Program-made: the position numbers and the translations under genes | Part shown: piece after piece, positions 10,911 through 21,056 of the stretch | How the letters are laid out: the number at the start of each line of letters is the position of its first letter | How positions within the stretch are numbered: position 1 is the stretch's first letter | Source: Phoma sp. XZ068 | Lineage: Eukaryota > Ascomycota > Dothideomycetes > Pleosporales > Didymellaceae | Direction of reading: 5' to 3' | Assembly: GCA_004835665.1 (NCBI GenBank) | Contig: RBKR01000021.1 | Coordinates: forward strand, 744,001-808,000 | Length of the DNA: 64,000 bases | The notes under the pieces: generated by a model | What the model was told of the DNA's origin: nothing | The model's database searches: none | Seen by the model: the letters and a program-made list of their open reading frames with translations, nothing else

Positions 10911-12998
10911 TTACAAGACGAGGCTAGAGGCAGCACTTCTCCCATTCGCCAGGGCGACGGTAACGACCACTAGGAATCGATACTTGGGCACAGGTGCAAT
11001 GGTGGGATATCTCTCCTTGAGTCTCGGACGAATCAACTGGGCATTCCATTCCCAGGTCCCGTCATCTGATGACAACTCAGCCTGCAAGTCACCGTTCACA
11101 AACACCTTAACGGGACCAATCTTCAAGCTCGAATGGCTTGATTCGACGTGACCCCTTATACGCACATTGCCAGCAATGCCTTGGGCCGATTCAGATTCTG
11201 CCAATGTAGCCGAAGTGACAGTCAAGGACGGTTTTGCTTTGATATTGTCAAGAGAACGAGGCGCCCAGGAGATGTAATCCGTCAGTGTTGGTGGCGTTAA
11301 GGGCGGTGGAGTGCGGAGTTGGGAGGCGTTCTCAAAGGCGAAAGCGTACCGGAGTAGGTCCATGTCGCGGTATGCCTTTGTGGCCATTGTGATGCCGACG
11401 GGCATTTCTTTGCCTCTTATCATGCCCATTGGGACCGTAATGCATGGTATACCGACGTGCTTAAGAGCTCGACCTCCATTGGCATATTTGATTCCATCCT
11501 GTAGCGCATGCCGCATAGAGTCAGGATTCTCATCTGCATCGGCATATGCGACATCGCCATTGGTGGGGAACATGATAAGGTCGAACTCATGGGCGTCCAT
11601 CCAGTCTTCGAATGTCTTCTTTCTGAAGGTTTCCAGAGCATTGGCGGCCTGCTCACATCCTGGGAAGTCATACAGTCCATGTGTTCTATGCTTGACTGAG
11701 TCGATCATATCAGGGTATCGCACTTGGTTCTGGGCTTCGGTATGCATCGAAGGATCATCCATTGGCGCAATGTGCGGGTGTATCTTTTCCATATCCACCG
11801 CGGCAAGACCTGGGTATCTGGAGTCTCCGATAGACCGCAGGAAGTCATCCCAGCCAGTCGCAATCATCTGACACCTCTCAATGCTCACCCATTCCTGCGA
11901 CATCCCGGGCACGTTGCAGCTTTGTCCCGGGAACTCCTGGTGGGTATACTGTTCTAGAAGGGGGAAGTCTGTCTCGACAGCTATCGCCCCGAGGGATTGA
12001 ATCAACTTCTTCGCATCCTCGAACAGCTCGCGCACGGCATCGGAGCAGACGTGTGCTCCAGCGCCACCGAGAAAACAACGAGGGATAGCGATTCGTTTCC
12101 CTCTGAGGCAGTCAGGGTCCCTGAGGCTTTCGTAGTTGGGAGGTCTCGTTTCTGTTGAAGCAGGAATTCGGATAAATGGCTGATTTCTCCAAAAGTCGAC
12201 TCCGCGTCCAGCTTCAGCGTCATCAGCTACGATGACGTTCAAGACCCTGAAGAGATCTTCCACGGACCGAGTGTGGGGAACGATAACATCGCACATGGGA
12301 TAGAGCGGCCATTGTCCTCTATTGGGAATGACTCCTCGAGACGGAGAATACCCGACAAGCGCGTTGTTGGATGCTGGCGAACGTCCTGAGGTGACTGTCT
12401 CTCCAGCAAATCCAAAACTAGCGAAACTAGCCGCGGTCGAAGTTCCACAGCCATTTGATGAGCCTGACGCATACGCAGTTGTGCTGTACTTTAGGTTGTA
12501 TGGGCTTTCTGCCCTACCGTATATTCCACGTTGACATCCGCCGTCAGCCATCGCAGGCATATTGGTCTTCCCAAGAACGATGGCTCCAGCTTTCCGCAGC
12601 AGTGCTACAATAGCGGCGTCCTCTGGAGCTACGAGCTCAGCGAAGGCCGGAGATCCAGCTGCTACTGACATGCCCTTTACCATGAAGCTATCCTTGACTG
12701 TGAAAGGAATGCCTTCCAAGGGTCGAGGCGGCAAGTCAGAAGCCCGGTAGTCGTCTGATGCCTGTGCTTCATCAAACACATCGGGGTTGATGATGCAGAC
12801 CGAATTCAGTGTCGGGCCCCGACAATCGTATTTTCCAATGCGGTGGAGGTAGAGGGATACGAGTTCCACGCTCGTAAGTGCTCGAGTCTCCAGAGCATGT
12901 GAGAGTTCCTGTATACTAGCCTCCACTAGATTCAAGAACTTGGTGTGCGATGGGTTTGGTAAACTTCCCATTGTTACAAAAGATGGATTGTTAAGCAT
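10911..12998 (-). CDS. Amidase-signature hydrolase with C-terminal beta-sandwich-like extension
   Basis: Intronless, 695 residues; a second ATG at residue 10 could be the true start. It hydrolyses an unknown amide. The amidase-signature fold is shown by the catalytic Lys in GIPFTVKDSF, the cis-Ser segment ASGSSNGCGTS, and a nucleophile region reading ETVTSGRSPAS where most relatives have DTGGSIRxPA: the Ser is kept but the two Gly are replaced. The amidase domain ends near residue 560. The last 130 residues look like an Ig-like beta sandwich (VKVFVNGDLQAEL, DGTWEWNAQL, YRFLVVVTVALANG), unusual for this family. It lies downstream of the Zn2Cys6 gene on the same strand, 326 bases away, suggesting local control. 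The substrate cannot be told from sequence. Confidence 0.9.
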   Translation of the reverse strand: MLNNPSFVTMGSLPNPSHTKFLNLVEASIQELSHALETRALTSVELVSLYLHRIGKYDCRGPTLNSVCIINPDVFDEAQASDDYRASDLPPRPLEGIPFTVKDSFMVKGMSVAAGSPAFAELVAPEDAAIVALLRKAGAIVLGKTNMPAMADGGCQRGIYGRAESPYNLKYSTTAYASGSSNGCGTSTAASFASFGFAGETVTSGRSPASNNALVGYSPSRGVIPNRGQWPLYPMCDVIVPHTRSVEDLFRVLNVIVADDAEAGRGVDFWRNQPFIRIPASTETRPPNYESLRDPDCLRGKRIAIPRCFLGGAGAHVCSDAVRELFEDAKKLIQSLGAIAVETDFPLLEQYTHQEFPGQSCNVPGMSQEWVSIERCQMIATGWDDFLRSIGDSRYPGLAAVDMEKIHPHIAPMDDPSMHTEAQNQVRYPDMIDSVKHRTHGLYDFPGCEQAANALETFRKKTFEDWMDAHEFDLIMFPTNGDVAYADADENPDSMRHALQDGIKYANGGRALKHVGIPCITVPMGMIRGKEMPVGITMATKAYRDMDLLRYAFAFENASQLRTPPPLTPPTLTDYISWAPRSLDNIKAKPSLTVTSATLAESESAQGIAGNVRIRGHVESSHSSLKIGPVKVFVNGDLQAELSSDDGTWEWNAQLIRPRLKERYPTIAPVPKYRFLVVVTVALANGRSAASSLVL

Positions 12999-13324
12999 TG
13001 AATGATTGTATGAAGTAGCAACAAGGCTCCCGAGGACAGGAGAATATATACAGGAGATTATTATGCTAGGCCCGTCAAATGGAAAGGCGGATGTCGTGAA
13101 ACTCGAGCCGAGAGGAGAGGAAGGTCGAACCGAGCAGTTATCAGAACGCCGAGGCGAGATGATAGCTATTCTTCTCTACCAAGGTGAAACTCTTTAGTAA
13201 AGTGATATCTAGGGCGATTACATCGGGAATGGCTGAATATGGCAAGACTAGAGCTACGCACATACAAGCACTGTGAAAATGACCCTTCACGCCATTGCTT
13301 TGCTCGAGATGCACGCTCAGGCTC
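12999..13324. other. Intergenic, amidase promoter
   Basis: Short gap between the stop of the Zn2Cys6 gene and the start of the amidase, both on the minus strand. No gene seen. Confidence 0.5.
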
Positions 13325-15029
13325 TCAAACGAGTAGAACCGGTATTCCTTCTATGGACAGTACATCTTCCCAGTCTGAACTACTTGGTATCCCATTAATC
13401 CAGAGTTCTTTCATCACTGTGAAAACATTGGCGCTGTTCCCAAAGCCGCGAGTCTTATGCACTAGGTCCTGCATTAGGCCTTTGAAAAATGGCTGCTGTG
13501 CTGGGTCCGCCATGCATCCTGTCACGCATAAAGCCCATGTCAACCCCGTTAAGGTGCAGTCTTTCGGCCAGGATTGAAGTAGCTTAATGACTTTCTGGAC
13601 GGAAGTTCGGGTTTCTTCGGCTTTCGTATCGAGGCCGTGTTTGAGAGTCTGGAGCAGGACCAATGATGCTTGTGCAAAGATGTGAGAGACGTGTGTGTAT
13701 TGCGAATCTTCATCGGACCTAGTCTAGTGGCCTAGTCAGCATCAATACTGCGAGCACTCAGAGTTGAACCTACAGTTTCGACACGCTCCAGATCCCAGAT
13801 ACCTTGTTCTAGTGTGGTTTCGATCTTTTGACTTTTGACACACAGCTCAATCACTTCGAGAGTCCCCTCTCTTCTTTTCGCCCTCCTCCAGGAATCCAAA
13901 ACTGCTATATCACCCATCGCCCGGAGAACCCAATTGTGGCAGCCCATAAGACTGGCCATGTCGATACTCGAATCACTCAGCCAGTCTTCATAGGGGATAC
14001 GCGGCGCCCGACCAGTTGAAACGCAAGAAAAAATGTCGAACCAAAGTACGTTTGCGAGTAGAAACGTAATATCAGGCATATGTTGGCTGCGTTGCAAAAG
14101 TCTGTTTGGACTTTTACGCCCAAGTGTGTCCTTGGCTTGCCATGACTCGATCATACTTTGAAGAGAACGTGTACAAAGGAGAGACGTAGCTGCGTCGAGA
14201 TGTTGAAGCCAGTCGAGGGCCCCACCCCTGAATACCTACGCGACGTCAAAGTTGTTCAATGTAGTCTTGGGGTTCTTACCTCAAGACTGATGAAGATCAA
14301 ACCGCAAGCAAGAAACTCAGTCACAAGCTCAGTATCACTGAGGATCACGTCCGATTCTTGGCGACCTAGAAACTGATACAGTTCTCTCAGCGCTCTTGAA
14401 TGATGCTGAACTCCCTCTTCAATCTGTCCAAACTTGTCCGCACTGCCGCACATTGCGTTCTGGTGCAGCGCGGCTAGACTTAGCGCAGCGTGATACAAAG
14501 GGCCTTGCTTTATCAGACGAGACAGCAGCCACCCGCGGGTCGCTCCTTGTGGACGCATGCGATGATATGGATATTGCCAGTGGAAAACCTGATCAAGGTA
14601 ATACATAAGCAACTCCGTATCTAGTAAGATATCCTGCTTGTCATCCAGCGATGGCTTATGCATGGATGTCTCTTGGTCTGTGCTATGCTCGGGCATACAT
14701 GACACATCTTTTCCAGTACTATTGGAATCGGATTGCAAGGATCCGTGGGCTGCGCTTTCATGAGGGCTTAATACTCCATGGCGGGTCTTCCTGGCTCGGC
14801 TTTGTAAGGTGCGGATGTGTCTGAAGTTTTTGTTGACAGCCTTTTTAATGAGACTTCTCTCGCGTTCCTCGTTTGCAGCTCCGTCTAACCACTGAGGCCG
14901 TGGGCCATACCCATGGCATATGATCTGTCGATCGCTGCATTCTTTGCAGATAGGTGTTTGCTCATCACACTTCTTGTGGCGGATACGACAGGTCCAGCAT
15001 CCGCTAGCCCGCATTTTCGCCGCTGGCAT
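13325..15029 (-). CDS. Zn2Cys6 transcription factor (Gal4-type, fungal-specific domain)
   Basis: Exons 15029-14280, 14235-13774 and 13723-13325 give 536 residues. The N-terminus has a complete binuclear zinc cluster, CX2CX6CX6CX2CX6C, starting CWTCRIRHKKC at residue 11. The rest resembles the fungal-specific transcription factor domain 2 type: helical, with a C-terminal stretch of the LLQTLKHGL and GCMADPAQQ kind. Both introns (44 and 50 bases) restore the frame; the second uses GTAGGT as donor and reads into TRSDEDSQYTHVSHIFAQAS. The first intron has a branch-like site near its 3' end. Position between the amidase and the divergent aminotransferase suggests a pathway-specific regulator. The upstream GGAAGG repeats may be its own or a partner's binding sites (inference). 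Confidence 0.88.
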
Positions 15030-15609
15030 GTGCGTGATATAGTATAGAGATAGCAGAATAGAAATCAGTATGAAATGAGAGGTTCAAAAAAGGAAGGGCG
15101 AAGCAGGAGTGGAAGTAGGAAGCGAAAGCGGAGTGACTAAAAAGCGGAAGGGCGAAGCGACCGCGGAAGGACGAAGCGATGTACCTAGATATGCAGGGCT
15201 GGCTTGGCAGTAGGTAATGATGCTGCAGCACGCTTTGCGACAGCCGGAAGGACGAAGCGAAACCAAAACAGTAGCATTACTAGGAGTAAACTGCCATGAC
15301 AGATATATAAGGCCACTACACTTGGATGATACCTACCTACGCATACTTCGCGGGCTAATGCGAATCGAGCTGAATGTCGGAGACGCAGCGAGAGATTAAA
15401 TGAAGAATCCAAAGGTGGAGCCAGCCCGATGGAGTATCAGCTCGTTGCTGACGCACAAGTGGTTTAGATCGACCGGCTCGACCTTCACATCGTATTTGAC
15501 TTGTGGAAGGTACACGCGACAGCATAAGTGAACCCATAAGTCCAATTCGTCTGGCATCCTGCTGCTGTAAAATCCCGTGTGTAGTCTTCCATCTTCCTTT
15601 GACGGCATC
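15030..15609. promoter_or_regulatory. Divergent promoter between Zn2Cys6 factor and aminotransferase
   Basis: A 580-base shared upstream region. It holds four copies of a 15-base GGAAGGRCGAAGCGA motif in its first half, close to the regulator start. No gene seen. Confidence 0.55.
15092..15260. repeat. Four copies of GGAAGGRCGAAGCGA
   Basis: Copies start at 15092 (ending AGCAG rather than AGCGA), 15146, 15165 and 15246. The second and third are separated by only four bases (CCGC). Copies 2, 3 and 4 are preceded by C, forming CGGAAGG; CGG triplets are the usual half-site of Zn2Cys6 proteins. Related fragments (GGAAGTAGGAAGCGAAAGCGG) lie between copies 1 and 2. All copies are in the same orientation. 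Confidence 0.75.
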
Positions 15610-16716
15610 ATGAACTACAACCGCATGTCAATCGAGATTGAGTCGCCGGAGGAGTATGGTTATGACAATATCAAATTCAACCTCTCTGAAAGCTCCATTG
15701 CAGATCAGAGCATAGGATCACTCAATCTGACCATTCCGGATCTTACTCTCCTTTACAATGAGCACAGGGGCGGCTCAAAACTGCGCGAACTGATTGCAGA
15801 CGACGCCGGCTTGGACAAGGACGACGTTCTCATCACAGGCGGCGCGGCCGGGGCTCTTTTTATAGTGGCAACATCCCAGCTGTCCAAGGATGATCACATC
15901 GTCGTTGTCCGTCCAAATTATGCGACCAACCTGGAAACCCCTCGGGCCATTGGTTGCGCCATCAGCACCATCGACGTCGACTTTAGGGATGGCTTTCAGC
16001 TTGATATATCGAACCTCGAAGCCAGCATCACTCCAAAAACGAAACTCGTTTCCGTTACGTGCCCTCATAACCCTACTGGCACACTCATCTCGCAGGAGCA
16101 ATTGGAGAGGCTTGTGGCAATCACTCGGGAAAAGAAGGTCCTGCTACTGGTTGATGAGACGTACCGCGATCTACAATATGGTCGACAGCTGCCAGTTGCA
16201 GCATCCCTCGGAGATCACGTAGTGAGCGTCAGCTCGCTTTCCAAGGCCTTTGGCGTCCCAGGGATTCGATTGGGCTGGATCATCACGACCAACAAAAGAG
16301 TTCAGGAAGTCTTCTTAGCAGCCAAGGAGCAGATCAGTATCAGCGGAAGTGTCATCAACGAGTACATCGCAGAACAGCTGCTATCGCGAAGAGACACAAT
16401 ACTCGCTTCGACGAATGAGGAGATGAAGACTAGGCTGGCGATGGTGAAGTCCTGGATCGAACAGGATGAGTTACTCGAATGGGTAGAACCTGAAGGTGGC
16501 GTGGTTTGCTTTCCCCGTTTGAAGAAAGAACCCGAAGGTGGCATTCAGGCATTCTATACCCGGCTCTTGAAGAAACACCACACCTATGTTGGGCCTGGAC
16601 ATTGGTTTGAGATGTCCGACCTGCACTTCCGCCTTGGATTCGGTTGGCCCACAAGGGATGAGCTTCAGAGCGGGATGGATGCGATCTCGGCAGCCTTGCG
16701 GGATGGAACCAAGTGA
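15610..16716 (+). CDS. PLP-dependent aminotransferase, class I/II
   Basis: Intronless, 368 residues from the ATG at 15610; an upstream in-frame GTG at 15577 is not a likely start, and ATG 15625 is an alternative. Fold type I aminotransferase features: the CPHNPTGT segment (about residue 151), Asp in LLLVDETYRDL (about 182), the Schiff-base Lys212 in SSLSKAFGVPGIRLGW, and the Arg in the C-terminal FRLGFG segment that would hold the substrate carboxylate. It is short for the family, with a compact N-terminus. Substrate and direction are unknown; an amino acid released or modified by the neighbouring amidase is a reasonable guess. It is divergent from the Zn2Cys6 gene. Confidence 0.9.
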   Translation: MNYNRMSIEIESPEEYGYDNIKFNLSESSIADQSIGSLNLTIPDLTLLYNEHRGGSKLRELIADDAGLDKDDVLITGGAAGALFIVATSQLSKDDHIVVVRPNYATNLETPRAIGCAISTIDVDFRDGFQLDISNLEASITPKTKLVSVTCPHNPTGTLISQEQLERLVAITREKKVLLLVDETYRDLQYGRQLPVAASLGDHVVSVSSLSKAFGVPGIRLGWIITTNKRVQEVFLAAKEQISISGSVINEYIAEQLLSRRDTILASTNEEMKTRLAMVKSWIEQDELLEWVEPEGGVVCFPRLKKEPEGGIQAFYTRLLKKHHTYVGPGHWFEMSDLHFRLGFGWPTRDELQSGMDAISAALRDGTK

Positions 16717-17345
16717 CGGAAGTAGGGTGACCTTATGAGCACCTAGTTGCAACTGCAGTCTGCTGGCTTCGCCCAGCAAAGATATCGCGGATGCATAGAT
16801 TCTCCAAACGCAGAGCTTTCGTCGACTTGATGTCCTTTTACTTATCTTGATGCCTATCGTGAGGTCGAAAGCAGAAAATCCAATTAGTTGCTTGAAAAAT
16901 ATACTCGTATTAGTATGTGCTAGCTGAAGGTTTGGAAAGATGCATGGTGCAAGGACACGCATCTTTACAACTCGGATGTACGGCGCGCGCCACTGCGGCT
17001 TGACTGGGGCGGTGTGCTCTTACCCCCGCAAAATAACTGGGCCAAGAGCAAACCAGGGTCCCTCTGACATCGATCGCTGCTGGGCATCCTTTCGAAATAC
17101 GACTTCCCTTCATCGTGTTTGGAGTTTGACTTTACAAAGTGCAGCTTCAGTTTCAAAACCAGTTGAATTAAACGTCAATATCGACCATCGACGGCTGACT
17201 CGAATTTCCTCGCTACCATGCCAAGAACCCCGTATCCGCTGCGGCTGAGCCCGACCAGGCGTGCAGCCTTGTCCAGCATTGCTCTTCGTACACGCTGAAA
17301 ACACCTTCGACACGCTAGGACTAAGACCAAAACGCCTCAAGCAAC
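16717..17345. other. Intergenic
   Basis: 3' flank of the aminotransferase and promoter of the Gln/Pro-rich gene. No supported gene. Confidence 0.5.
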
Positions 17346-19430
17346 ATGTCGCAATATCCCAATATGCCGCCACCCGGCGCGTACGTTCCACCGAACCAAC
17401 CCCAAAGCACCCCACCTCAAGGCTATGGTGGACAACAACAGCAATATGGCTACCAGCAGCCGCAAGGTTCAACGGCATATCAGTCGTCGGCACAAGGCCA
17501 TAGCCAGCCCAGCCAGCCCAGCCAGCCGCACAAAGCTAGTGGGGGAGCGTTTGGCCAAATGATGAATCAGGCGGTCACGACCGGCAAACCCATGCTGAAC
17601 AAGTTGAGCAAGACAATAAGCTCGAAGCTTGGGAGTAAGCCGTCGACACAAGGCACTCCGCAGCACCTGCAGAGCTACCAGAATTACCAACAGCATTATG
17701 GTCAGCAGCCACAAGCTCAAGGACAGCCGCAGAGCCACACGTTCAACCCGCAGGCCCAGCAGACACATCAACAGCCGCAAGCGCCGCAGGCGTCGAGTGC
17801 CTATCCTCCCCAGCAGGCACCTTACCAGCAGCCAAACTACGGCCCTGGACAAGGGAACTACACTCAACAAGCGCCGGCTACACCGCAGACTCCGTACACT
17901 CAAGCCACCCCACCACCGCAGCAACCTACGCAAGCCAGCTACAATACCACGCAGTTCGGCCAGGCCGGAAACACAGTAGGGGAACAACAGGCGCAGGTAC
18001 AGCAAGGGCAATATCATCAAGGGCAGATGGGTCAAGCCCAGGCTCAGACTCAGACCCAGGGGCAGTATCAACAGCAGCCTTTGCAGGCTCAATACTCAGG
18101 TCAACAGATGGGCGTTGTAGGAGGTTCTCAACATATGCAACAACCATCGAACCCGCAATCACCGCAGATCCCGAATGTCTTGCCGCAATCGCCGCATATT
18201 CCACATGCATCACCGCAATCACCAGCCCCTCAGCAACCTCAGTGGCCCGGCTCGCACACCGGCTCCGAACAGGCTTACGCTTCCACATATCAGCAACAGC
18301 CTCCAGCTTCTACCGATAACAGACAGTCGTACTTTCCGAGTACGAGTGTACAGACGCAGCCAAACAACCAGCAATGGACGCCCATGTCCCCGGTAGGCGC
18401 CGAAGGCCAAAGCCAGAGCCAATTGCCACCTCACTCGATAAGCCCCCCTCCACCAGCACAGGCGCAGAGCAACGCGCCAGGAATGCCAGGCGTCTCGCCG
18501 CAGCAGTCCCATAGCTCGACACCGACTCCACAAGCAGCTGCTGTCCAGCCTACGCCTCCAACAGAGTTCATCGCCGAATTGCCGGCTGATTTGGGAAGCT
18601 TGACCATTACGGAAGCAAAGCCTATGGAGCACGCTCCCGCACCGCCTTCCGGACCGTCGTCACCCTACCAAGCGTATCAGATGTCGAATGCACATGCTTC
18701 ACCGTCACCACCTGGTTTCACCATTCCCCGCCGGGCTGTGAGTATAAGCAATGCGCCGTATGCAGATCCATGGCGATTTGCCGATCCTCTTACTGAACTT
18801 CCTACTCGTGAATTCTATGTCATTGCCGATTTGCTATTCGATGCGTTGGATAGGAAGTTTGAACCACAGAACACCGGAATGCTAGAGGCGAGCAAGATAC
18901 TCAAAAGCTGGATCGATTTGACTGAAGACGCAATCCGTGAGCTCCCCAATGCCCGAAAACGTGTGGTGTAAACTGACGTCTTCGCAGAACTCTTCTCGTA
19001 CAGGTCGTACAGTGCTTTTGGCAAGATGTGGAGCCTGCAAGGCATTCCGCATGTCTTGGTACCTTGCCAACCGTCGTTGACGCCAATCTGGAACTTCAAC
19101 CAGCACTCACATGCTCACGAGCTCAAGCTCTCTCCTGGGCAGACACAAACAGCGACCTACGCAACGTACATGCCAGCACTGAACCGTGCTGGGTGGCACA
19201 AATTCTTCTTCCTTGAAATGATGCACGGCCCTGATAATATCAACAAGCTGATGCCTGCGCTCTGTGCTGAGTCTTACAACCCAGGAGTCTTGCACCATCC
19301 TGACCTCGCCAAACGCGACAAGGCAGAGGCGCCTGCACTTCAGGCGAGAGCTGCTGAGATTCAATCCAGCGCCATCAACCAAGTGTGCAATGAAATTAAA
19401 GCCGCCATGCTGGCTGAACCAAATGTTTGA
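17346..19430 (+). CDS. Gln/Pro-rich protein with conserved C-terminal domain, function unknown
   Basis: Exon 1 is 17346-18936 and exon 2 is 18988-19430; the 51-base intron starts GTGAGC and ends CGCAG, with ACTGAC as branch site, giving 677 residues. Residues 1-470 are low-complexity, rich in Gln, Pro, Ser, Tyr and Gly, of the kind called prion-like. One less biased island (about residues 78-100, KPMLNKLSKTISSKLGS) is basic. Residues 473-677 look folded: PWRFADPLTELPTREFYVIAD, then FGKMWSLQGIPHVLVPCQPS and NRAGWHKFFFLEMMHGPDNI. I do not recognise the family. The domain pattern suggests a scaffold or condensate-forming protein, which is inference only. Reading through the donor ends 35 bases later, so unspliced message would lose the last 147 residues. 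Confidence 0.85.
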
Positions 19431-20165
19431 GGGCATCTCAATACTGACTTTGGTATTACGATGGCTCTGGCTGGGCTGAACACTAGGTCATGGTCTTCTT
19501 GGCCTGACATTCCAGATACCACGTTTACCATGGCGAATTGATCTGTATCGACAGGTTTCACTCAATGTCAACCTTCTGATTGCGTGCATATGCAGTGCTG
19601 TCTTGGGCTGGGCCAACGTCGCTTGCCGCGCTGTAGCGTCAGGTACAAGTGGCGGGGGCTAGCTTGCCGACGCGTGTCCCGTCTTATCTTTCCACGAATG
19701 CTTAACTACTCCACACAACAAGGTTCAACAAAGACAACGTGTTGGGGGCTCCCACCTTGCTTAGCCGTGAGTCTATCGACACGAGGGACCCCAACATGCT
19801 CCGGTCTTGCACCCCGGATGCAACGATATCGATTCGCAATCTCGGTCGTCAGGGGTCTGTTGGCATTCGGTTGGCTGCGCACCTGCCCAAATGCAGCGCT
19901 GGATCGGCAGGCACGACAGGTTTTTGGTGGCAGGGTGCCTTCCTTGCTTGAGGGTGTTGCACAACAAAACGCCGAGACGCGCATGCCAACCTCTTCTTGA
20001 CTTCTCCAGCCTTTCTTCTTCATCACAACTTATCAGTATCATTATCCCACCAGCAGTATTTCGCCGGTACTTCGTATTGACCGTCGCCAATTCTATCGCT
20101 AGTAATACCAGAAATCTTACACTACATCGACTTGTTTAGGTTGCGCTTGGACGTCAGATCTCACA
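19431..20165. other. Intergenic
   Basis: No supported gene. An 8-base inverted repeat TGTTGGGG/CCCCAACA (19740-19747 and 19789-19796) is present and may be chance. A 138-codon frame at 19584 has no family features. Confidence 0.4.
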
Positions 20166-21056
20166 ATGCGCGCTTCAAGCTTCCTCGCTCCGCTTTTCTT
20201 CGCGGCGTCATCCTTGGCTCAGGCTGTTGAAGAAGGCATTGAACCATCGTCGCCTCCGCCAGCTGGATGCAAAACAACTGTTAAGGGGAACTTCACTATC
20301 GGCGTAGAGAATTTCTTTGCACCAAAATCCAAGCGCGAAACGGCCCAACAGGTACAAAGCCTCACAAAGAAGTACTCATGCAAGACTAACTTCATTGTAA
20401 AGGCTGCCGATGGACTACTTTTTTGCACACTTGAGGACGGCGTCCTTCGCGATCAATATAGTCGCACTGGATCCGTCGTGGCTAACCGCCAATTCCAATT
20501 CGACGGCCCGCCACAAGCAGGCGCTATCTACACAGGCGGTTTCTCAGTGTGTCAGAACAAGTCCCTTGCTATTGGCGGCTCCACAAGATGGTTCCGATGC
20601 ATGAGCGGCGAGTTCGGCAATCTGTATGACGAGTCGATTGGCGATCAGTGTACTGAGATCAGGATCATTGCCGACTTTGTCAACGATGCTTCACCTTCTA
20701 GTTCGCTCGTCCTTCCAGCTAGCACTACACTCAGTCTCATTCCCACGGGAGGTGCAGGCGTTACCAGGTCGTCCTCAGCCACCGGTGCCTCAGCCACACC
20801 GAGCGCTGTCAGCAACAGTACAGCATCGTCTGGGTCGTCTACTGGTTCTTCGTCGCGCACTGGCACATCAGCACCATCTGGATCTGCTACTGGACCGGCA
20901 AGCGGCTCTGCGAGTGGGTCTGCATCTGGAACTCCGTCGCCCACTGCCGGCGGGGCAGCTCCCCCTGCGCAGAACAGCGCTGCTGGTTCTCTTATCACAC
21001 AAGGCGCCATCTTCGGGGCACTGCTAACGATTATGGGCGGTGCACTGATCCTGTAA
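20166..21056 (+). CDS. GPI-anchored cell-wall protein with PIR-like C-terminal domain
   Basis: Intronless, 296 residues. The N-terminus is a signal peptide (MRASSFLAPLFFAASSLAQA). A Kex2-like KR lies near residue 57. The folded core resembles the Cys-containing C-terminal domain of PIR mannoproteins: FCTLEDGVLRDQ, GSVVANRQFQFDGPPQAGAI, GGFSVCQNKSLAIGG, FRCMSGEFGNLYDESIGDQC. A Ser/Thr/Gly/Pro-rich stalk (about residues 190-275), probably O-glycosylated, follows, and a hydrophobic tail suits GPI anchoring. Location is inferred to be the cell wall or outer membrane face. No classical PIR internal repeats are visible. Confidence 0.87.
   Translation: MRASSFLAPLFFAASSLAQAVEEGIEPSSPPPAGCKTTVKGNFTIGVENFFAPKSKRETAQQVQSLTKKYSCKTNFIVKAADGLLFCTLEDGVLRDQYSRTGSVVANRQFQFDGPPQAGAIYTGGFSVCQNKSLAIGGSTRWFRCMSGEFGNLYDESIGDQCTEIRIIADFVNDASPSSSLVLPASTTLSLIPTGGAGVTRSSSATGASATPSAVSNSTASSGSSTGSSSRTGTSAPSGSATGPASGSASGSASGTPSPTAGGAAPPAQNSAAGSLITQGAIFGALLTIMGGALIL

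Noticed and set aside
13325..14154. Apparent frameshift or broken 3' half of the Zn2Cys6 gene
   Set aside because: Two ordinary introns (14236-14279 and 13724-13773) restore a single continuous frame.
17469..18632. Long minus-strand frames under the Gln/Pro-rich gene
   Set aside because: Shadows produced by CAG/CAA/CCA codon bias of the real gene on the plus strand.
18955..18987. Very short intron alternative in the Gln/Pro-rich gene (GTGTGG donor)
   Set aside because: Would be about 27 bases, too short for a fungal intron; the GTGAGC donor at 18937 gives a normal 51-base intron in the same frame.
19584..20000. 138-codon frame upstream of the PIR-like gene
   Set aside because: Cys/Arg-rich translation without a plausible domain; the region fits a promoter better.
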